Shown: positions 1-7,931 of the stretch, one piece after another
Position numbering within the stretch: position 1 is the stretch's first letter
How the letters are laid out: each line of letters opens with the position of its first letter
Assembly: GCA_900769775.1 (NCBI GenBank)
Contig: CAAGHT010000016.1
Coordinates: 1-20,767 of the forward strand
Direction: 5' to 3'
Length of the DNA stretch: 20,767 nucleotides
Source of the DNA: Clostridia bacterium
GTDB lineage: Bacteria > Bacillota > Clostridia > Oscillospirales > Acutalibacteraceae
Notes under the pieces: model-generated
What the model was told of the DNA's origin: nothing
The model's database searches: none
The model's input: the letters and a program-made list of their open reading frames with translations, nothing else
Made by a program: the position numbers and the translations under genes

Positions 1-4
1 ATTA

Positions 5-10
5 TATAAT
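5..10 (+). promoter_or_regulatory. probable -10 box of the prs promoter
   Basis: A TATAAT hexamer lies 36 bases before the prs start codon in an AT-rich run. The matching -35 box would lie outside the window, so only half of the promoter can be seen. Confidence 0.4.
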
Positions 11-46
11 ATATAAGTATTCACATATCACAGAGGAGAAGAAGTT

Positions 47-1177
47 ATGGCAAATATCGACCTTACACACGCACCCTACGGCGACCTTGCGATCATCAGT
101 ATGAAGGGCACCGAAGAGATTGCTAAGCAGGTAGACTACTATCTTAAGCAATGGCGCGGCGAGCCCGAGGAAGGCACCTTTGTTATTCCTGCTAACTGCC
201 CCCGTTTCGGCACAGGTGAAGCAAAGGGTGTTTTCAAGCACTCGGCACGCGGACTTGACGCTTATATCATCTGCGACTGCTTCAACCACGGTGTAACCTA
301 TAAAATGTATGGCAAAGAGGTTCCTATGAGCCCCGATGACCATTATGCAGATTTAAAGAGAGTTATTGCTTCCTTCGGCGGTAAGGCAAGAAGAGTTAAT
401 GTTATTATGCCGATGCTTTATGAGGGCAGACAGCACAGAAGAACCTCGAGAGAGAGTATGGACTGCGCTTTAATGCTTCAGGAGCTTATCGGAATGGGCG
501 TTAAGAATTTCATTACCTTTGATGCTCACGACCCCAGAGTTCAGAACGCTATTCCGCTCGACGGCTTCGATAATGTTCAGGCCACTTATCAGATGATTAA
601 GGCTCTTCTCCGTAGCGTTCCCGATATTGAGCTTGATGCCGAGCATACAATGATTGTTTCTCCCGATGAGGGCGGTATGGGCAGATGTATCTATTACTCC
701 TCTGTTTTAGGTCTCGACCTCGGTATGTTCTATAAGCGCCGCGACTATTCTACAATAGTTGACGGAAAGAATCCGATTGTTGCTCACGAGTTCCTCGGTA
801 AGGATGTTACCGGAATGGATCTTATCCTCGTTGACGATATGATTTCCTCCGGAGAATCTATGCTTGACATTGCCGCTAAGATGAAAGCAAAGGGCGCAAG
901 AAGAATCTTCATCTTCTCTACCTTCGGCCTCTTCGTAAACGGACTCGAGGTGTTTGATAAATACTATGCCGACGGACTTATTGATAAGGTGTTCACCACA
1001 AATCTTATCTATAATACTCCAGAGCTTCTCTCACGTGAGTGGTACTGCAATGTTAATATGAGCAAGTACATCTCTCTCCTCGTTGATACCATCAACTGCG
1101 ACAACTCTATTTCCAAGCTTCTTGACCCTGTGGACAAGATTCATGCCGTTGTTGCAAAGCACAAGGAAAACAAATAA
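47..1177 (+). CDS. prs: ribose-phosphate pyrophosphokinase, long form
   Basis: Makes PRPP from ribose 5-phosphate and ATP in the cytoplasm, feeding purine, pyrimidine, NAD, histidine and tryptophan synthesis. Two tandem phosphoribosyltransferase-type halves are visible. The first has a YEGRQHRRTSRES stretch in place of the usual YaRqDR catalytic region, then FDAHDPRVQ for the usual DLHxxQ. The second has SPDEGGMGR, then FYKRRDYS, then the PRPP loop VDDMISSGES (V262-S271). At 376 residues it is about 60 longer than the usual bacterial enzyme (about 315). The loop reads DDMISSGES rather than DDIIDTGGT, so it belongs to a divergent long subgroup. The ATG at 47 has an AGAGGAG ribosome site at 32-38. 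It is monocistronic, with a terminator right after the stop. The family is secure; kinetics and regulation cannot be predicted. Confidence 0.93.
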   Translation: MANIDLTHAPYGDLAIISMKGTEEIAKQVDYYLKQWRGEPEEGTFVIPANCPRFGTGEAKGVFKHSARGLDAYIICDCFNHGVTYKMYGKEVPMSPDDHYADLKRVIASFGGKARRVNVIMPMLYEGRQHRRTSRESMDCALMLQELIGMGVKNFITFDAHDPRVQNAIPLDGFDNVQATYQMIKALLRSVPDIELDAEHTMIVSPDEGGMGRCIYYSSVLGLDLGMFYKRRDYSTIVDGKNPIVAHEFLGKDVTGMDLILVDDMISSGESMLDIAAKMKAKGARRIFIFSTFGLFVNGLEVFDKYYADGLIDKVFTTNLIYNTPELLSREWYCNVNMSKYISLLVDTINCDNSISKLLDPVDKIHAVVAKHKENK

Positions 1178-1182
1178 CTAAT

Positions 1183-1212
1183 AAAAGGCTCCAAACGGAG
1201 CCTTTTATTTTG
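1183..1212 (+). terminator. intrinsic terminator of prs
   Basis: A perfect 10-base stem AAAAGGCTCC / GGAGCCTTTT with an AAAC tetraloop is followed by ATTTTG. It begins five bases after the prs stop codon. Confidence 0.92.
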
Positions 1213-1294
1213 CACAAAAAAGCGGCATAATTATTTGTCCTTTTGTGACAAACAACAGTTTTCTCAAAAAGAACAATTTTTTTGCAGATTTCTC

Positions 1295-1323
1295 TTGCAT
1301 TTTGAGAAAATTGATTGTATAAT
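1295..1323 (+). promoter_or_regulatory. sigma-A-type promoter of the glycine-riboswitch transcript
   Basis: TTGCAT at 1295-1300 and TATAAT at 1318-1323 are separated by exactly 17 bases. Transcription would start near 1330, just before the riboswitch. Confidence 0.8.
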
Positions 1324-1342
1324 ATCAAAAACTTAAATATTT

Positions 1343-1514
1343 TCTGTATGATGTTTGCAGGAAAAGTCGAAAGACTACCGAAGGAATAACGCTCTCAGGT
1401 TTTCTGATTTTCAGAATGAGGACTGCAAATTGACAGAGCTTTGGAGAATCTCCTTAAATTGAGTGCCGAAGGTGAAAGCGCAAGGGCGCGAATCTCTCAG
1501 GCAAAAGGACAAAG
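1343..1514 (+). ncRNA. tandem glycine riboswitch (gcvT-type, two aptamers)
   Basis: Aptamer 1 is closed by TTTGCAG (1354-1360) and CTGCAAA (1423-1429) and contains ACCGAAGG and CTCTCAGG. Aptamer 2 is closed by CTTTG (1439-1443) and CAAAG (1510-1514) and contains GCCGAAGG, TCTCTCAGGCAAAAGGAC and a GCGCAAGGGCGC helix. Leader bases TCTG (1343-1346) pair with linker bases CAGA (1434-1437). The three-base bulge TAT (1347-1349) and facing GA steps (1350-1351 and 1432-1433) form the leader-linker kink-turn known for this class. The RNA senses glycine; the symporter gene downstream is its target. A terminator follows 14 bases after aptamer 2, so control is probably at transcription termination. Whether glycine turns expression on or off was not established from pairing alone. 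Confidence 0.93.
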
Positions 1515-1528
1515 TAACTTTAAATGCT

Positions 1529-1565
1529 AAAACCGCATTGGGTTATTTTGCCCTGCGGTTTTTTG
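1529..1565 (+). terminator. riboswitch expression-platform terminator
   Basis: AAAACCGCA (1529-1537) pairs with TGCGGTTTT (1554-1562). GGG (1540-1542) extends the stem with CCC (1551-1553), and a long T run follows. It lies between aptamer 2 and the symporter gene, where a ligand-controlled attenuator is expected. Confidence 0.87.
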
Positions 1566-1603
1566 TTTTTATTTTAAAATTTATATAAAAGGAGTTTTGA
1601 GTT

Positions 1604-3169
1604 ATGATACTCGACAAAATTGCCGAAGTGAACGGCAGTATTAACGGCGTAGTATGGGGAATTTTCGGTCTTGCCCTTCTTATAGGCACCGGATTTATCG
1701 TCACCTGCTGCACCAAATTCTTCCAGATTTCAAGAATTGGTCTCTGGTGGAAAAACACAATAGGCAGTATGTTTACAAAGAGCGTTTTAAAGCATCGCAA
1801 GGAAAAGGGCACTATTTCTCCCTTCCAGGCTCTTTGTACAGCTCTTGCCGCAACGGTTGGTACCGGTAATATCGCCGGTGTTGCTGCCGCTATCTGCATT
1901 GGTGGTGCCGGTGCGGTTTTCTGGATGTGGGTTGCTGCCTTCTTCGGTATGATGACAAACTATGCAGAAAATGTCCTCGGTATTTATTTCCGTCGCAAGA
2001 ACTCTGAAGGCGAATGGTCGGGCGGCGCTATGTATTATCTTCAGGACGGTCTTGGCGGTTATAAGTATGAGGATAAGCACGGCAAGGCAAGCTTTAAGGG
2101 CCTCGGTAAGTTCCTCGCAGTTCTTTTCTGTATTTTCACAATGCTCGCTTCCTTCGGTATCGGAAGCATGGGTCAGGTAAACAAGATTGTTGCAAACGTT
2201 GCAGCAGCCTTCGATGTTCAGGCCCTTTCCTCTATAACTGTTTTTGAGGGTATTTCTCTTTACAATATCATCCTTGGCGTTCTTATTATGATTCTTACCG
2301 CAGTTATCACACTCGGCGGTGTTAAGAGAATCGCAAACGTTGCCGAAAAGATTGTTCCCTTCATGGTTGTTCTTTTCGTTTTAGGAAGCCTTTTTATAAT
2401 CGGTATAAACTATCAGGCAATTATCCCCGCTTTCAAGGCAATCTTTGTTAATGCCTTTGCTCCCGAAGCCTTTGTCGGCGGTGGTGTCGGTGGTGTCATT
2501 ATTGCTATGACCAACGGCTTTAAGCGTGGCGTGTTCTCTAACGAAGCAGGTCTCGGTTCTTCGGTTATGGTTCACTCTAACTCAAGTGTTCGCGAACCTG
2601 TTAAACAGGGTATGTGGGGCATCTTCGAGGTATTCGCAGATACTATGGTTGTCTGCACAATGACCGCTCTCGTTGTACTCACCTCGGGTGGACTTAACGG
2701 CGGCGTATTTAACGCTACTACCGGTGAGGTTGCAGAAGGTCTTTCGGATGCTACCCTCGTCGGCGGTGCCTTTAACGAAGTATTCGGCTGGGGCAATATC
2801 GGTCAGAAGTTTGTTGCTATTGCTATGTTCCTCTTTGCCTTCACAACCGTTCTCGGCTGGTCGCACTACGGCTCCAAGGCTTGGGAATACCTCTTCGGCG
2901 CAAAGACTACCTTTATCTTTAGAATTATTCATGTTTGCACCATCATCTTCGGTGCGGTTCTCACCTCGTCTCTCGCTTGGGACATCTCCGACACCTTCAA
3001 CGGCCTTATGATGATCCCCAACCTTATCGGCGTACTATTTATGATTCCCCTTGTAATGAGAATTACAAAGAACTATGTCGACAGAAAGGTTAAAAACAAG
3101 GATGTTAAGCCCATCCTCTCTTACGATGAAGCACTTCAGGCCGAGGGCGAAGCAAACCTTGATGACTAA
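1604..3169 (+). CDS. alanine/glycine:cation symporter (AGCS family)
   Basis: Imports glycine and/or alanine together with Na+ (or H+) across the cytoplasmic membrane. The AGCS hallmark PFQALCTALAATVGTGNIAG lies at residues 73-92, followed by GGAGAVFWMWVAAFFGM (100-116) and TNYAEN, and later FKRGVFSNEAGLGSS, which is also typical of the family. The 521 residues are mostly hydrophobic helices with a charged C-terminal tail, a normal length for the family. The ATG at 1604 has AAAGGAG at 1588-1594. The upstream glycine riboswitch points to glycine as the physiological substrate, either for uptake or for disposal when glycine is plentiful. Family assignment is certain; glycine versus alanine preference is inferred from the riboswitch. 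Confidence 0.95.
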   Translation: MILDKIAEVNGSINGVVWGIFGLALLIGTGFIVTCCTKFFQISRIGLWWKNTIGSMFTKSVLKHRKEKGTISPFQALCTALAATVGTGNIAGVAAAICIGGAGAVFWMWVAAFFGMMTNYAENVLGIYFRRKNSEGEWSGGAMYYLQDGLGGYKYEDKHGKASFKGLGKFLAVLFCIFTMLASFGIGSMGQVNKIVANVAAAFDVQALSSITVFEGISLYNIILGVLIMILTAVITLGGVKRIANVAEKIVPFMVVLFVLGSLFIIGINYQAIIPAFKAIFVNAFAPEAFVGGGVGGVIIAMTNGFKRGVFSNEAGLGSSVMVHSNSSVREPVKQGMWGIFEVFADTMVVCTMTALVVLTSGGLNGGVFNATTGEVAEGLSDATLVGGAFNEVFGWGNIGQKFVAIAMFLFAFTTVLGWSHYGSKAWEYLFGAKTTFIFRIIHVCTIIFGAVLTSSLAWDISDTFNGLMMIPNLIGVLFMIPLVMRITKNYVDRKVKNKDVKPILSYDEALQAEGEANLDD

Positions 3170-3200
3170 TACTGAAATTCAGTAGAATTTACCTCTCTTA

Positions 3201-3242
3201 AATTAAAAGCACGGAACTTTTACGGTTCCGTGCTTTTAATTT
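3201..3242 (+). terminator. intrinsic terminator after the symporter gene
   Basis: A perfect 17-base inverted repeat (3201-3217 with 3225-3241) encloses a 7-base loop, with GC-rich core GCACGGAAC / GTTCCGTGC and A/T flanks. The structure is symmetrical and could act on both strands. Confidence 0.9.
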
Positions 3243-3273
3243 AGGGAAAGGGGAAATGGGAAAAGGGAAAGGA
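3243..3273. repeat. short purine-rich tract (GGGAAA-like units)
   Basis: About 30 bases consist almost only of GGGAAA/GGGGAAA/TGGGAAAA units. A related tract lies in reverse orientation near 14457-14471, also beside a terminator. No gene is visible here. Confidence 0.5.
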
Positions 3274-3339
3274 TTAACGGTGTCTGTGACGCTATTTATA
3301 AATAAGTTTTGGTATCGATTGTTCAGAATAAGATGAAGA

Positions 3340-3396
3340 AAGCCTTTTCTTCGAACGAAGATGTATCGAGTATACCTCGAGTGAGAAAAAAGGCTT
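3340..3396. repeat. branched inverted-repeat structure (possible three-way junction)
   Basis: An outer stem AAGCCTTTT (3340-3348) pairs with AAAAGGCTT (3388-3396). Inside it are two further hairpins, CTTCG-AA-CGAAG (3349-3360) and TCGAG-TATAC-CTCGA (3366-3380). The arrangement is compact and nested. It lies between two terminators, immediately past the pfkA terminator when read on the minus strand. It could be a small RNA fold, a miniature repeat element or a remnant; its function is unknown. Confidence 0.5.
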
Positions 3397-3397
3397 A

Positions 3398-3427
3398 AAA
3401 AAGCGACCTGGATACAGGTCGCTTTTT
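3398..3427 (-). terminator. intrinsic terminator of pfkA
   Basis: A perfect stem AAAAAGCGACCTG (3398-3410) / CAGGTCGCTTTTT (3415-3427) with a four-base loop. Read on the minus strand it ends in a T run. It lies 29 bases past the pfkA stop codon and ends the hprK-to-pfkA cluster. Confidence 0.92.
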
Positions 3428-3456
3428 GTTCTTCGCTTATTATGACAATCGAGAAA

Positions 3457-4416
3457 TTAGATAGCGAGGCGCTCAGCCATATCAAAGAGTTCCATATCCA
3501 GATCCTTTGTCATCTGAAGAGCCTCGAAGATATCCTTATCGCCGATAATGTTATTGTTGCAGGTAACTACGCGGTTGCCGATTCCGTTTGCGAGAAGGTC
3601 AACTGCATAATCTGCCATCTTGGTAGCCATAACACGGTCGCGAATGGTTGGTGTGCCGCCGCGCTGTGTATGTCCGATGATGGTAGCACGGGTCTCGATA
3701 CCGGTTTCAGCTTCGATTCTCTTTGCGAGCTCAACAGAGCCGCCAACACCCTCAGCAACTACAACGATGAAATGCTCCTTACCGGTCTTACGAACAGTCT
3801 TAATCTTTTCGATTACATCGTCGGGGTTCTGGTCGAGCTCGGGAACGAGCACTGTGATAGCGCCGCAGCCAAGGCCTGTTTCAAGAGCGAGATGTCCTGC
3901 GTGTCTTCCCATAACCTCAACGACAGAGCAACGAGCGTGTGAACGGCAGGTATCACGAAGCTTGTCGATAAGCTCAGCAACGGTATTCATAGCGGTATCA
4001 TAGCCGATAGTATATTCGGTAGAAGCGATATCGTTATCGATTGTAGCGGGAACGCCTACGCAAGGAACTCCGTGAAGAGAAAGGTCGCGTGCGCCACGGA
4101 AGGAGCCGTCGCCGCCGATTACAACAATACCATCAATGCCTACAGCCTTACAAGTCTCAACACCACGGAGAACGCCTGCCTCCTCTTTAAATTCAAGGCA
4201 ACGAGCAGAGAAAAGCTCTGTGCCGCCCTTATTTACGATATCGGATACTGCACGAGCGTCCATATCCTTGATTTCACCGCTCATAAGTCCTGCATATCCC
4301 TTGTAGATAGCCTTTACTTTAAGTCCTCTGGAGAGTGCTCCTCTGACAGCCGCACGAACAGCTGCGTTCATTCCGGGAGCGTCGCCTCCGCTTGTTAAAA
4401 CGCCGATGGTTTTCAT
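3457..4416 (-). CDS. pfkA: ATP-dependent 6-phosphofructokinase
   Basis: Phosphorylates fructose 6-phosphate to the 1,6-bisphosphate, the committed step of glycolysis. The 319 residues match E. coli PfkA numbering without visible gaps: SGGDAPG (9-15), GGDGS (101-105; G104 fits the ATP rather than the pyrophosphate type), TIDND (125-129; catalytic D127), R162, MGR (169-171), E222, R243, H249 and R252. Position 124, usually G in the ATP type, is A. Of the effector-site residues known in E. coli, R21, R25, R154 and K213 are present, but R54, E187 and R211 are A, I and T. The ATG has GGAG six bases or more upstream. The gene is last in the cluster, has its own promoter at the end of dnaE, and has a clear terminator. 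Confidence 0.96.
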   Translation of the reverse strand: MKTIGVLTSGGDAPGMNAAVRAAVRGALSRGLKVKAIYKGYAGLMSGEIKDMDARAVSDIVNKGGTELFSARCLEFKEEAGVLRGVETCKAVGIDGIVVIGGDGSFRGARDLSLHGVPCVGVPATIDNDIASTEYTIGYDTAMNTVAELIDKLRDTCRSHARCSVVEVMGRHAGHLALETGLGCGAITVLVPELDQNPDDVIEKIKTVRKTGKEHFIVVVAEGVGGSVELAKRIEAETGIETRATIIGHTQRGGTPTIRDRVMATKMADYAVDLLANGIGNRVVTCNNNIIGDKDIFEALQMTKDLDMELFDMAERLAI

Positions 4417-4457
4417 TTTTTATCACTCCGTTGTTAAAATATCATCAATTAAAGCTT

Positions 4458-4486
4458 ATTATATAACATAATTTTCCATTATTCAA
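4458..4486 (-). promoter_or_regulatory. promoter of pfkA, overlapping the end of dnaE
   Basis: On the minus strand TTGAAT (4486-4481) and TATAAT (4463-4458) are 17 bases apart. The -35 box includes the last dnaE codon and stop. This would let pfkA be expressed independently of the upstream genes. Confidence 0.65.
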
Positions 4487-7400
4487 CAAGTTTTATATTA
4501 TTTTTTCGAAATTTTTCTTCAAGGTTTTCTATAAGCTCACCGAGAGGTGTAACCCAATACTCACGGGGCGCCAAAAGTCGCTTTCCTTCGCCGTCTACTA
4601 TATATACAGGGGTATCGCCGCGAGAGGTTTTGAGGAGACTTTTAATCTCTTCAAGAGTAATGGCATCTGCCTTCGCAACTCGGATATAAAGTCCCGTTTT
4701 AACCTTTCTTTCGGGTATAGGCATATTGGCGGCATCGGCCGGTACAGCGGAGAAGCTATCCGCCAAAAGCTCTGCAGGGCGGTCCTCCCTCTCCTGAATA
4801 CGCGCCGAGACCAGCAGCTTTGCACCCGGTGTTAATAGGTGGCGGCTCTCGGTATACGCCCGAGAGAAGGCGGTTATATTTATTGTGCCGGTCATATCCT
4901 CAGCAGTAATATTCGCCATCATACTGTCGTTTTTGGTTGTGCGTGCTCGGACACTGTTTATGGCAACTACTACCCTGACCTTTTCGCCGTCATTAAATTT
5001 TTCTGCAAGAATATCAGAAATATTCACGGCGCGTTGACTCAGCGTGTAGCCCTTATACTCCTCGAGCGGATGACCCGAAAGATAAAGTCCCGTTGCCTCT
5101 TTTTCCATAGAAAGGCGAACCTCGGTTGCCATTTCTTCCATAGTTTCCAAGGCAAAGACTGTATCCTCACCGTCATCACCGAAAAGGTCGAGCTGACCCG
5201 AGCCGTAATACTTTCTTTGCTCGCCTACTGCGGCAAGCACGGCATCTGCGCCATAAAGCATTGTGCGACGGTTTGCTTCGAGGCCGTCCATAGCACCGCT
5301 TTTAATAAGTCCCTCAAGGGCACGGCGGTTAAAGTCCTTGCCTGCGTTTTTCTCGCAGAAATCATACATGGATTTATAAGCGCCTTTTTCGGCACGATTC
5401 TTAATCAGACTTTTTACAAGCCCCTCGCCGAGGTTTTTAATGGCAAGCAGACCGAAGCGAATTCCGTCCTTTGTGGGGGTAAAGCTTTCAAAGCTTTCGT
5501 TCACATGGGGCGGAAGAATCTTTATACCGAGTCTTGCCGCTTCGCTTGTATAGAAGGCAATTTTCTCGGTGTCCTCCTGCATACTGGTCATAAGAGCCGC
5601 CATATATTCCTTCGGATAGTGGCATTTAAGATATGCCGTCTGATAGGAAACGAAGGAATAAGCCGCAGCGTGAGATTTGTTAAAGGCATAGGAGCTGAAT
5701 GCCGACATTTCATCAAATATCTTTTCAGCCGCCGCCTGACTAACTCCATTATTTACGGCACCCTTAACTATAATATTTCCGCTCTCATCCTTTTGACCAA
5801 ATATGAACACCTCGCGCTCACTCTGCATTACATCGTGCTTTTTCTTACTCATTGCGCGGCGAACAATATCCGCTCTGCCGAGAGAATAGCCTGCAAGGGT
5901 GCGGAAAATCTGCATTACCTGCTCCTGATAAACTATACAGCCGTAGGTAACATCGAGAATATCCTTTAGAAGCGGCGTGTCGTATTTTATATCCTCGGGG
6001 CGGTGGCGGTTATGGATATATTTCGGGATAGAGTCCATAGGACCCGGGCGGTAAAGTGACAGAATAGCCGTCAGGTCCTCTATTTTTTCGGGGTGGAACT
6101 GTCGGAGTACGTTTTTCATTCCATCCGATTCAAACTGGAATACTCCATCGGTAAAGCCACCCGACATAAGCTCATAGGTAGCTTTATCATCAAGCGGAAT
6201 ATTATTTATATCGAAGTCGGGCTTCTGCTTTCTTATATAGTCCTCGGTGTTTCTGATAATTGTGAGGTTGCGAAGCCCGAGGAAGTCCATTTTGAGAAGT
6301 CCAAGCTCATCGAGTGCCGTCATCGTGTACTGAGTAACGACCGACTCATCATTTACGGCAAGAGGAACATACTCGTTTACGGCGCGGTCGGATATAACCA
6401 CACCTGCCGCATGGGTTGAGGCGTGACGGGGCATTCCCTCGACCTTTTTTGCCATATCTACAAGCTCTTTTACCTCGAGGTCGGTATCATACTCAGCCTT
6501 TAATTCGGGTGATACCTCGAGAGCTTTTTCGATAGTAATACCAAGGTTTCTCGGCACTAGTTTTGCAATCTTATCGCAAAGAGCGTATGGCTTATCAAGG
6601 GCTCGTCCGACATCACGAATGGCATTTCTTGCCGCCATTGTACCAAAGGTTACAATCTGACTGACGCGGTCTGAGCCGTATTTTTCTATAACATAATCAA
6701 TAACTCTCTGGCGGTTTACATAGCAGAAGTCGATATCAAAGTCGGGCATTGAAACACGCTCAGGGTTTAAAAAGCGCTCAAAGAAGAGGCTGTATTTTAT
6801 GGGATCGATGCCCGTAATTCCAATGCAGTATGCCGCAAGACTGCCTGCTCCCGAGCCTCTGCCGGGGCCTACGGGGATACCCGACCGCTTTGCATAGTTT
6901 ACAAAGTCCTGAACTATGAGGTAGTAGTCAACATAGCCCATTCTGTTTATCGTTTCAAGCTCATAATTAAGGCGGTCAATATATTCGGTTTTCGGGTTTT
7001 CGCCAAAAATTCTGTGCAGACCCTCAAAGCATTTTTCACGGAAAAATTCGAAATGGTCGCGGTCTCCAATATCAAAAACGGGGAGCTTTATTTTGCCAAA
7101 CTCAAAGTCAAAATTACACTTCTCGGCAATTCTTACTGTGTTTTCGATTGCCTCGGGAGTGTCATGAAAAAGCGCCGCCATTTCATCGCCGCTTTTGAGG
7201 TAAAATTCATCATTCGGAAAAGCAAGAGGGTTATCCTCATTGACCGTTTTACCTGTCTGAATCGCGATAAGGGTTTTTTGCATCATAGCGTCCTCTCGAC
7301 GGACATAATGAGCATCATTTGTTGCAACGAGGGGTATACCTGTTTCTTTTGAAATCTGCTTAATAAAGGGGTTTATCTCTATCTGCTCGGTTATACCGTG

Positions 7401-7928
7401 ATTTTGAAGCTCGAGATAGAAATTGCCCTCTCCAAAGGTGTCACGATACCAAACAGCGGCATTTTTTGCCGCTTCGTAATTATTATTTATAAGGGCAGAG
7501 GGTATCTCACCCGCAAGGCAGGCAGAAAGGCAAATAAGCCCCTCGTGATATTTTGTGAGAAGCTCTTTATCAACCCTCGGTTTTGAATAAAAGCCCTCAG
7601 TAAAGGAGAGGGAAACCATTTTAATGAGATTTTTATATCCCGTTTCATTTTTACAAAGAAGGATAAGGTGATTATACTTTGCGCCCGTTGTGCGCTCCTT
7701 ATCAAAGCGGTTGGTCGGCGCAACATAAACCTCACAACCGATAATCGGCTTTATTCCTACCTTTTTTGCCGCCTTATAGAAATCAACAGCGCCGTACATG
7801 ACTCCGTGGTCGGTTATAGCAACTGCCGTCTGACCCATATCCTTTACGGCACTGAAAAGCTCCCTGATACGGCAAGCGCCGTCAAGGAGTGAGTATTCGG
7901 TATGAAGATGGAGATGTACGAAATCCAC
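4479..7928 (-). CDS. dnaE: DNA polymerase III alpha subunit, DnaE type with PHP domain
   Basis: Replicative DNA polymerase subunit of 1149 residues, normal for DnaE1. An N-terminal PHP domain opens with HLHTEYSLLDG and keeps a full set of metal-ligand-like residues: H7, H9, D16, H41, E66, H87, C137, D205 and H207. The polymerase palm has PDFDIDF (395-401), with D398 and D400 as catalytic aspartates, and a third at D548 in KMDFLGLR. A helix-hairpin-helix region follows, then QLDLF at 912-916, which fits the beta-clamp-binding consensus, and an OB-fold region around 980-1065. The start is GTG at 7928, three bases after the whiA stop, with ribosome site GAGGTG inside the end of whiA, so translation is probably coupled. 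Whether the genome also has PolC cannot be seen. Confidence 0.96.
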   Translation of the reverse strand: MDFVHLHLHTEYSLLDGACRIRELFSAVKDMGQTAVAITDHGVMYGAVDFYKAAKKVGIKPIIGCEVYVAPTNRFDKERTTGAKYNHLILLCKNETGYKNLIKMVSLSFTEGFYSKPRVDKELLTKYHEGLICLSACLAGEIPSALINNNYEAAKNAAVWYRDTFGEGNFYLELQNHGITEQIEINPFIKQISKETGIPLVATNDAHYVRREDAMMQKTLIAIQTGKTVNEDNPLAFPNDEFYLKSGDEMAALFHDTPEAIENTVRIAEKCNFDFEFGKIKLPVFDIGDRDHFEFFREKCFEGLHRIFGENPKTEYIDRLNYELETINRMGYVDYYLIVQDFVNYAKRSGIPVGPGRGSGAGSLAAYCIGITGIDPIKYSLFFERFLNPERVSMPDFDIDFCYVNRQRVIDYVIEKYGSDRVSQIVTFGTMAARNAIRDVGRALDKPYALCDKIAKLVPRNLGITIEKALEVSPELKAEYDTDLEVKELVDMAKKVEGMPRHASTHAAGVVISDRAVNEYVPLAVNDESVVTQYTMTALDELGLLKMDFLGLRNLTIIRNTEDYIRKQKPDFDINNIPLDDKATYELMSGGFTDGVFQFESDGMKNVLRQFHPEKIEDLTAILSLYRPGPMDSIPKYIHNRHRPEDIKYDTPLLKDILDVTYGCIVYQEQVMQIFRTLAGYSLGRADIVRRAMSKKKHDVMQSEREVFIFGQKDESGNIIVKGAVNNGVSQAAAEKIFDEMSAFSSYAFNKSHAAAYSFVSYQTAYLKCHYPKEYMAALMTSMQEDTEKIAFYTSEAARLGIKILPPHVNESFESFTPTKDGIRFGLLAIKNLGEGLVKSLIKNRAEKGAYKSMYDFCEKNAGKDFNRRALEGLIKSGAMDGLEANRRTMLYGADAVLAAVGEQRKYYGSGQLDLFGDDGEDTVFALETMEEMATEVRLSMEKEATGLYLSGHPLEEYKGYTLSQRAVNISDILAEKFNDGEKVRVVVAINSVRARTTKNDSMMANITAEDMTGTINITAFSRAYTESRHLLTPGAKLLVSARIQEREDRPAELLADSFSAVPADAANMPIPERKVKTGLYIRVAKADAITLEEIKSLLKTSRGDTPVYIVDGEGKRLLAPREYWVTPLGELIENLEEKFRKNNIKLVE

Positions 7929-7931
7929 TGT

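Noticed and set aside
3243..3273. Purine tract as a CRISPR-like or microsatellite array
   Set aside because: Units are irregular and short, with no spacers and no cas genes nearby.
3442..3942. A 166-codon + strand frame opposite pfkA
   Set aside because: Antisense to pfkA, with no ribosome site or recognisable motif.
4839..5969. A 376-codon open frame on the + strand opposite dnaE
   Set aside because: It lies wholly antisense to a well-supported dnaE, shows no domain, and is explained by the codon bias of the opposite strand.
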